DNA from: Gallionella sp. UBA6045
GTDB taxonomy: Bacteria; Pseudomonadota; Gammaproteobacteria; Burkholderiales; Gallionellaceae
Direction: 5' to 3'
Length of the DNA stretch: 19,519 nt
Assembly: GCA_002429165.1 (NCBI GenBank)
Contig: DIYV01000142.1
Coordinates: forward strand, 1-19,519
Shown here: piece by piece, positions 14,999-19,519 of the stretch
How positions within the stretch are numbered: position 1 is the first letter of the stretch
Layout of the letters: every line of letters starts with the position of its first letter
Notes under the pieces: model-generated
The model's input: the letters and a program-made list of their open reading frames with translations, nothing else
The model's database searches: none
Told to the model about the DNA's origin: nothing
Made by a program: the position numbers and the translations under genes

Positions 14999-16372
14999 TT
15001 AGAAGAAACCTACACTGACCTGAAACAGCTTCTCGACCTTCTTCACCATCTTTTTGTCGATGACAAAAACGATGACATGATCCTCCGCTTCGATTACCAG
15101 ATCGTGATGCCCCATGATGACTCCATCACCACGCACGATTGCGCCTATGGTCGCGCCCCTGGGCAGATCGATCTCATCGATACGCCGCCCGACAACGCGG
15201 GAAGACTGGCGATCACCGTGCGCTACCAGTTCCAGCGCTTCCGCCGCACCGCGCCGCAGGGAATGAACTGCTGCGACATCGCCCTGACGCACATAGGCGA
15301 GCAACGAACCGATTGTGACATGTGCCGGCGACAATGCGATATCGATTTTGCCGCCCTGCAAAAGATCCACATAGGCGCTGCGATTGATCAGCGCGATCAC
15401 CTTGCCCGCGCCACCCTGTTTGGCAAGCAGCGCCGACATGATGTTGTTTTCGTCATCGTTGGTGAGCGCGCAGAACACATCAACATCTTCGACATGCTCC
15501 TGCTGCATCAGCTTTTCATCCGTGCCATCACCATTCAAAATCAGCGTGCGGGTCAGTTCCCCGGCTAGTTTCTGGCAGGCTTTTTTGCTGTATTCGATCA
15601 GCTTGACCTGATAATCCTTCTCCAGCGCCTTGGCGAGGCGAAAACCGATATTGCCGCCGCCGACGATCATGACGCGCTTGGCGGGTTTGTCCATGCGGCG
15701 CATCTCCTTGAGCACGCTGCGGATGTTGTCGGTCGCGGCGATGAAGAAAATCTCGTCATCTTCCTCGATCACCGTGCTGCCTTCGGGAATAAGCGGACCG
15801 TCCTTCCGGAAGATCGCTGCAACACGGGTCTCAACTTGCGGCATATGGGTGCGCAAGAAACTCAGCGGCTTGCCCACCAGCGGCCCCCCGTGGAATGCGC
15901 GCACCGCCACCAGCGAGGCCTTGCCTTGGGAAAATCTCTGCACCTGCAAGGCTTCCGGAAACTCAATCAGCTTGACAATGTAATCGGTAAGAATCTGCTC
16001 CGGACAAATCGAAAAGTCCACGCAGAAATTATCCTCGCTGAATATTTCTTTGCGGGCCAGATAATCGGCAGAGCGGATGCGCGCGATACGTGTCGGGGTA
16101 TTGTATAGAGTGGATGCCAGCTTGCAGGCCACCAGATTGACTTCGTCGCTTTGCGTGACGGCCAGCAACATGTCGGTATCGACTATGCCGGCCTGTTCCA
16201 GGATTGAAGGATGTGCCGCATTTCCGACCAGTGTGCGCAAATCAAGCCTGTCCTGCAACTGGCGCAGTTTTTCGGCATCTGTATCCACAACGGTAATGTC
16301 GTTTGCCTCGCCGACCAGGCTTTCTGCCACTGTGGAACCGACCTGGCCCGCACCAAGTATCAATATTTTCAC
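14999..16372 (-). CDS. trkA: Trk system NAD-binding regulatory protein TrkA
   Basis: This 457-residue cytoplasmic gating subunit of TrkH has two tandem RCK halves. The first dinucleotide-binding motif is G7-AGQVG12 with acidic D30 at the end of beta 2 (VVDTD); the second is G238-GGNIG243 with E260. Each half is followed by a TrkA-C (RCK-C) domain, about residues 145-225 and 370-455. Bacterial TrkA is typically about 458 residues, so this one is complete. The start is GTG (16372-16370), because homology begins at MKILILGAGQVG and a strong purine-rich site lies just upstream. It directly precedes trkH and follows the phosphatase gene by 17 nt. Confidence 0.96.
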   Translation of the reverse strand: MKILILGAGQVGSTVAESLVGEANDITVVDTDAEKLRQLQDRLDLRTLVGNAAHPSILEQAGIVDTDMLLAVTQSDEVNLVACKLASTLYNTPTRIARIRSADYLARKEIFSEDNFCVDFSICPEQILTDYIVKLIEFPEALQVQRFSQGKASLVAVRAFHGGPLVGKPLSFLRTHMPQVETRVAAIFRKDGPLIPEGSTVIEEDDEIFFIAATDNIRSVLKEMRRMDKPAKRVMIVGGGNIGFRLAKALEKDYQVKLIEYSKKACQKLAGELTRTLILNGDGTDEKLMQQEHVEDVDVFCALTNDDENNIMSALLAKQGGAGKVIALINRSAYVDLLQGGKIDIALSPAHVTIGSLLAYVRQGDVAAVHSLRRGAAEALELVAHGDRQSSRVVGRRIDEIDLPRGATIGAIVRGDGVIMGHHDLVIEAEDHVIVFVIDKKMVKKVEKLFQVSVGFF

Positions 16373-16376
16373 CAGG

Positions 16377-16383
16377 CCCCCTT
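16377..16383 (-). promoter_or_regulatory. Ribosome binding site deciding the GTG start of trkA
   Basis: AAGGGGG on the minus strand ends 4 nt before the GTG at 16372. It supports GTG initiation where no in-frame ATG fits the TrkA N-terminus. Confidence 0.6.
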
Positions 16384-16389
16384 ATAAAT

Positions 16390-17235
16390 TTACTGCTGCG
16401 CCCGTATCCAGTTTTTCCATTCTTCGAACAGCCTTTTATCCCGCGCAGCAATGACCGATCGCTGCCAGATATTTCCTTGCGCAAAGTCATCGGTCTCGAT
16501 ACAGCAGACATGGCCGCCGGATTCGATATAAATCAGCGCTCCGGCAGCGTAATCCCAAAGTTTTTGTCCACCATGCAAGTACATGTCGTAGCGTCCGATG
16601 GCGTTATAACACCAGTCCAGCGCGCTCGCACCAAAGTTGCGTTGCGAAGAATACGGCGGATGGGCAGCCAACTGCGTGACCAATTTTTTCTTGAGGCGCT
16701 TCATATCTACGCTGGCCAAGGCTTGCGCCATTGAATCCACAGTTTCGCGACCAAGCATCTTTTCACCATTCAGAAACGCACCTCGCTCGTGCTCCGCGGC
16801 AAACATCTCATTCGCCACGGGGTCATACACCACGCCCAACACGCTTTTACCTTTGCGTATCAGCGCGACGGATACCGCGAAGTACGGCAGACCGCGCACG
16901 AAGTTGGATGTACCATCTATCGGATCAATGCACCACAGACCCTCATGGCCCGCCTTCCATAGCGCGCTTTGCTCGGCATCAGTCATTTCTTCGCCCATCA
17001 CCGGCACATTGAGGATCGCTTGCAGTTTTTTGCTCAGCGCGTTTTGTGCGGCGATATCCGCTTCGGTGCACAAGCTGCCGTCACTCTTGTGTTGATGCGC
17101 GACCTTCAGATAACGGGGCATGATTTCTTCCGCCGTCACGAGCTTTACTGCAGCGATCACCGCCTTGAGCAGCGCGCTCATGCCGACTGATGTGCCCAAG
17201 CTGTTTTGTCCCGAATGATTCATGCCGGCTATCAT
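16390..17235 (-). CDS. Inositol monophosphatase family protein
   Basis: This 281-residue Mg2+-dependent phosphatase is of the IMPase/CysQ/FBPase superfamily. The metal-binding motifs are present: D60 in TEAD, the G81-E-E83 loop, D104-PIDGTSNF112 (Asp104, Asp107) and W227-DYA with Asp228. Substrates in this superfamily include inositol phosphates, 3'-phosphoadenosine 5'-phosphate and histidinol phosphate; the sequence alone does not decide. The ATG at 17235 overlaps the stop of the redoxin gene (ATGA), which suggests coupling. However, residues 1-18 look unlike the family and the Met encoded at 17181 (MSALLKAVIAAV) is a good alternative start, as is 17223. It lies 17 nt before trkA. Confidence 0.92.
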   Translation of the reverse strand: MIAGMNHSGQNSLGTSVGMSALLKAVIAAVKLVTAEEIMPRYLKVAHQHKSDGSLCTEADIAAQNALSKKLQAILNVPVMGEEMTDAEQSALWKAGHEGLWCIDPIDGTSNFVRGLPYFAVSVALIRKGKSVLGVVYDPVANEMFAAEHERGAFLNGEKMLGRETVDSMAQALASVDMKRLKKKLVTQLAAHPPYSSQRNFGASALDWCYNAIGRYDMYLHGGQKLWDYAAGALIYIESGGHVCCIETDDFAQGNIWQRSVIAARDKRLFEEWKNWIRAQQ

Positions 17236-17801
17236 TTGTCGTCTTGTACTTCACTGCGCCATTTAATGGAACAGCCCATGCTGGCGATCTGCTCGCGCGG
17301 TCCCTGTCCGGTCTGCGCCACCTGCAACATGGCGTTGAACAGATCGCGCGGCGCATCCGGCACTGCTTCCTTACGCGAAGCATCCAGCCGGCCGCGGTAT
17401 TGCAACTCAAGATTGGCGTTGAATCCAAAGAAATCGGGCGTGCAGACCGCTCCGTAATCCTTGGCAGTCTGCTGCGTCTCGTCCCAAACATAAGGAAACG
17501 GATAGCGGAATTGCTGTGCGATGAGCTTCATGTTGTCAAAGGAATCTTCGGCATAATCGGCGGGATCATTCGACATGATTGCGATAGTATTGATGCCGTG
17601 CTGTTGCAACTCGCGCATGTCGCGGATGATGCGCCCGCGTATCGATTTCACGTACGGACAGTGGTTGCAGATGAACATCACCAGCAGTCCGTTCTCTCCT
17701 CGCGCACTGTCCAGGTTATAGCGCTTGCCATCCACGCCCGGCAGGTCGAAATCCCGGGCATGCCAGCCAAAATCACATAACGGAGGTTGCAGACTGACCA
17801 T
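17232..17801 (-). CDS. Thioredoxin-like redoxin (AhpC/TSA-related) with CNHCPYV motif
   Basis: This 189-residue thioredoxin-fold protein is of the family commonly named thioredoxin family protein or redoxin. The probable redox centre is C45-NHC48-PYVK at the start of the first helix, and T121-P122 is at the cis-proline position. Residues 17-34 resemble the N-terminal strand pair of peroxiredoxin-like proteins. Other cysteines are C9, C120 and C177, the last in the family-typical end MGCSIKW. There is no signal peptide, so it is probably cytoplasmic. The in vivo partner is unknown. AGGA at 17809-17812 lies 7 nt before ATG 17801. It is the first gene of the minus-strand run, overlaps the phosphatase gene by 4 nt and is divergent from rsmE. 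Confidence 0.9.
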   Translation of the reverse strand: MVSLQPPLCDFGWHARDFDLPGVDGKRYNLDSARGENGLLVMFICNHCPYVKSIRGRIIRDMRELQQHGINTIAIMSNDPADYAEDSFDNMKLIAQQFRYPFPYVWDETQQTAKDYGAVCTPDFFGFNANLELQYRGRLDASRKEAVPDAPRDLFNAMLQVAQTGQGPREQIASMGCSIKWRSEVQDDK

Positions 17802-17810
17802 TTCATATTC

Positions 17811-17838
17811 CTGACAATATCTTCCAGGCCGTTATATT
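17811..17838 (+). promoter_or_regulatory. Candidate sigma-70 promoter for rsmE
   Basis: CTGACA (17811-17816, 5 of 6 to TTGACA) and TATATT (17833-17838) are separated by 16 bases. The start point would fall near 17845, leaving a leader of about 30 nt before ATG 17875. I could not find an equally good promoter for the divergent redoxin gene. Confidence 0.4.
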
Positions 17839-17874
17839 ATCACGGCGACAACCTTGTTCGTTTGCACCCTGACC

Positions 17875-18603
17875 ATGCCGCGTTTCTACTGTCCTCCGCC
17901 AATACCGCTCAGCGGTTCGTTCGAACTGCCGCCGGATGCGGCGCACCACGCTTCGCGTGTGCTGCGCTTGAGGGTGGGCGACACGGTAGAAATCTTCGAT
18001 GGGATCGGCAACGAATGTCACGGGCTGATTGCCGATCTCAGCGCCAGGAATGTGACCGTAGCCAACATTACTGCAAACCACAACAAGCGCGAATCACCAT
18101 TGCACACCCTGCTCGCACAGGCGCTTTCAAGCAGCGAAAAAATGGATTGGGTAATCCAGAAATCCACTGAGTTGGGTGTCACAGAAATTCAGCCTCTTGC
18201 CACTGATCGCAGTGTGGCCAGGCTGTCTGCCGAACGCACCACCAGAAGGCTCGAACATTGGCAGCAAGTCGCCGTCTCTGCCTGCGAACAATGCGGCCGC
18301 AATGTGTTACCGCAGATACACGCGCCGCTGGACATCATGGACTGGCTGCAACAAGTCAAAACGATACCTGATACGAAATATATTTTGCTGCCGGACGGCA
18401 CGGTCACGCTGCACGACCAAACCAAACCGCGCGAAAAGACCGTGTTGCTGATCGGTGCGGAAGGAGGATTTTCTCAGGCAGAAAGCGCTATGGCGTTACA
18501 TTGCGGATTCATTCCCATACGTCTCGGTGCGCGCGTAATGCGCACCGAGACAGCAGCCATAGCAGGACTCGCGGTGCTGCAAACGCTGTGGGGAGACTTT
18601 TAG
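17875..18603 (+). CDS. rsmE: 16S rRNA (uracil-1498-N3)-methyltransferase RsmE
   Basis: This 242-residue SPOUT-fold methyltransferase methylates U1498 of 16S rRNA, in the 30S decoding region, using S-adenosylmethionine. The N-terminal PUA-like part is residues 1-70 (MPRFYCPPPI start, then HHASRVLRLRVGD at 24-36). The SPOUT catalytic part carries QALSSSEKMDWVIQKSTELG (82-101), GAEGGFS (194-200) and the knot signature LGARVMRTETAAIAGLAVLQ (217-236). Length is normal. The ATG at 17875 is chosen over an in-frame TTG at 17854 because the family begins near MPRFY. No Shine-Dalgarno is evident. It converges on the ArsR-type gene with only 7 nt between the stops. Confidence 0.95.
   Translation: MPRFYCPPPIPLSGSFELPPDAAHHASRVLRLRVGDTVEIFDGIGNECHGLIADLSARNVTVANITANHNKRESPLHTLLAQALSSSEKMDWVIQKSTELGVTEIQPLATDRSVARLSAERTTRRLEHWQQVAVSACEQCGRNVLPQIHAPLDIMDWLQQVKTIPDTKYILLPDGTVTLHDQTKPREKTVLLIGAEGGFSQAESAMALHCGFIPIRLGARVMRTETAAIAGLAVLQTLWGDF
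18521..18551. repeat. 12-bp perfect inverted repeat within rsmE
   Basis: GTCTCGGTGCGC (18521-18532) is the exact reverse complement of GCGCACCGAGAC (18540-18551), with a 7-base spacer. It encodes the catalytic knot segment RLGARVMRTET of RsmE, 50 bases before the stop. In RNA it would be a very stable hairpin on either strand. No T-run follows in either direction. Confidence 0.75.
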
Positions 18604-18610
18604 CTATTTG

Positions 18611-18913
18611 TTAAATGCTGCAGAAAACATCGCGCATCATCCCCACCAGTTTCAGGGTGCGCAAGTCCCCAATGCGGTAATAAACCCGATTTGCGTCCTT
18701 GCGTGTCGCCAGCACACCTTTGTCGCGCAGTATCGACAGATGCTGCGAAATGTTGCTTTGTGAGGTGCCTACTTGTTCCACGATGTCCTGCACACTGACT
18801 TCCTGGTCGCCGAGTATGCATAAAATTTTCAAACGCAGCGGATGGGCGATTGCCTTGACAGCCAGTGCAGCCTGGCGAATGTCTTCATCTCTGTCTATCA
18901 GCATTTTTGCCAT
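18611..18913 (-). CDS. ArsR-family transcriptional regulator, probable dithiol (SqrR/BigR/YgaV-type) sensor
   Basis: This 100-residue winged-helix repressor of the ArsR/SmtB family is probably a dimer. The recognition helix is S51-QSNISQHLSILRDKGVL (51-68), followed by the wing RKDANRVYYRI (71-81). The ELCVCDL metal motif of arsenic sensors is absent; that helix reads VSVQDIVEQVG. Instead there is one cysteine in the second helix (C32, LKILCILGD) and one near the C-terminus (C98, DVFCSI), 66 residues apart. The same positions and spacing occur in SqrR (C41/C107) and BigR (C42/C108), which sense persulfides through a disulfide or polysulfide bridge. Sensing function is therefore inferred, not shown. 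It is divergent from gpmI, with a dyad in between, and converges on rsmE. No sulfide oxidation gene is in the window. Confidence 0.93.
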   Translation of the reverse strand: MAKMLIDRDEDIRQAALAVKAIAHPLRLKILCILGDQEVSVQDIVEQVGTSQSNISQHLSILRDKGVLATRKDANRVYYRIGDLRTLKLVGMMRDVFCSI

Positions 18914-18973
18914 ATTCGTATTCCCATCGTTCCTAGATTACCCTGTCAAGGGCCGTACCAAGCAGCGCAAATT

Positions 18974-18988
18974 CGTCTAAAATAGACG
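18974..18988. promoter_or_regulatory. Perfect dyad between arsR-type gene and gpmI, candidate operator
   Basis: CGTCTA-AAA-TAGACG is a perfect 6-bp inverted repeat centred at 18981, in the 111-base divergent gap. It contains TAAAAT on the plus strand and TATTTT on the minus strand, both -10-like, so a bound repressor could block either promoter. No convincing -35 was found for either. Autoregulation by the adjacent ArsR-type protein is a guess from position. Confidence 0.4.
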
Positions 18989-19024
18989 CTCTTAAAAATC
19001 ATTATCCGCTTATATTCTACATCA

Positions 19025-19519
19025 ATGAACGTCACTCCTGTTTTACTGCTTATTCTTGACGGTTTTGGCTACCGTGAAGATGCCGATAACAACGCTATTC
19101 TGGCAGCCCGCAAACCAAACTGGGACAGGCTTTGGCACGATTACCCGCACACCCTGATCAACGCTTCCGAGAAATTCGTCGGCCTGCCTTCCCTTCAAAT
19201 GGGCAATTCCGAAGTGGGGCATCTCAATATCGGTGCCGGTCGCGTGGTGTACCAGGATTTGAGCCGCGTCGATGTGGACATTGAGGATGGCCGCTTCTAC
19301 ACCAACCCGGCATTGAGCGGAGCGGTTGCATTGGCCAAACAAAACGACAGTGCACTGCATATCATGGGGCTGCTCTCGCCGGGCGGTGTGCACAGCCACG
19401 AGAATCATATCTTCGCCATGCTGGAAATGGCCGCCCGCAATGGCTTGAAAAAAGTTTATCTGCACGCATTTCTGGATGGGCGCGATACCCCGCCGAAGAG
19501 CGCAACACAATCATTGCAG
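19025..19519 (+). CDS. gpmI: 2,3-bisphosphoglycerate-independent phosphoglycerate mutase GpmI, N-terminal part
   Basis: The first 165 codons of GpmI run off the window end; the full protein is normally about 510 residues. The enzyme interconverts 3- and 2-phosphoglycerate in glycolysis and gluconeogenesis with two Mn2+ ions. Asp12 (LILDGFGY) is a metal ligand and Ser62 ([16 protein letters not shown]) the phosphorylated nucleophile, both at the family's usual positions. GGVHSHENH (120-128) and [10 protein letters not shown] (151-160) are substrate- and phosphate-binding segments of the inserted domain. ATG 19025 fits the family start exactly. No Shine-Dalgarno precedes it, and TATATT at 19011-19016 lies so close that a leaderless transcript is possible. 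It is divergent from the ArsR-type gene. Confidence 0.96.
   Translation, partial: MNVTPVLLLILDGFGYREDADNNAILAARKPNWDRLWHDYPHTLINASEKFVGLPSLQMGNSEVGHLNIGAGRVVYQDLSRVDVDIEDGRFYTNPALSGAVALAKQNDSALHIMGLLSPGGVHSHENHIFAMLEMAARNGLKKVYLHAFLDGRDTPPKSATQSLQ

Noticed and set aside
18944..18949. Perfect TTGACA on the minus strand upstream of the ArsR-type gene, considered as its -35 box
   Set aside because: No -10-like hexamer at 15-19 bases downstream (TGGGAA and neighbours), so no promoter is called.

Overview
The window looks like an ordinary chromosomal stretch from a Gram-negative betaproteobacterium. The grounds are a PilG-PilH-PilI-PilJ-ChpA type IV pilus chemosensory cluster, TrkA-TrkH, divergent yjgA and pmbA, and RsmE of proteobacterial type. 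A relative of the Gallionellaceae/Nitrosomonadales is my best guess from overall protein similarity, but this is inference and was not searched. No rRNA, tRNA, CRISPR array, insertion sequence or phage gene was found.

Left part (1-4447): an uncharacterised 509-residue protein with a degenerate PilZ-like C-terminal part (+). It converges on a two-gene minus-strand unit, yjgA followed by an alpha/beta-hydrolase carboxylesterase. yjgA is divergent from pmbA (tldE), with a candidate extended -10 promoter between them. The stretch 4448-4651 is a gene-free convergent junction holding two small hairpins.

Central and right part (4652-17801): a long run of minus-strand genes, in transcription order a thioredoxin-like redoxin, an inositol-monophosphatase-family phosphatase, trkA, trkH, pilG, pilH, a possible 75-residue coupled ORF, pilI, pilJ and the giant hybrid kinase chpA. 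Most junctions are overlaps or short gaps; the largest are 95 nt (trkH-pilG) and 238 nt (pilH-pilI). PilJ (receptor), PilI (CheW-like coupler), ChpA (multi-phosphotransfer kinase with its own receiver) and PilG/PilH (receivers) form one pathway that controls pilus extension and retraction. The pilK (CheR-like) and chpB (CheB-like) adaptation genes of Pseudomonas are absent here. TrkA and TrkH together form a potassium uptake system.

Right end (17875-19519): rsmE (+, 16S rRNA m3U1498 methyltransferase) is divergent from the redoxin unit. It converges on a small ArsR-family repressor (-) whose two cysteines sit 66 residues apart, as in the sulfide/persulfide sensors SqrR, BigR and YgaV. That regulator is divergent from gpmI (+, cofactor-independent phosphoglycerate mutase), which is cut by the window end. 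A perfect dyad lies between them.

No clearly new multi-gene system was found. The items most worth a second look are the PilZ-like protein of unknown role, the putative dithiol ArsR sensor and its dyad, the possible small ORF inside the pil-chp cluster, and the degenerate phosphotransfer-like modules in ChpA.
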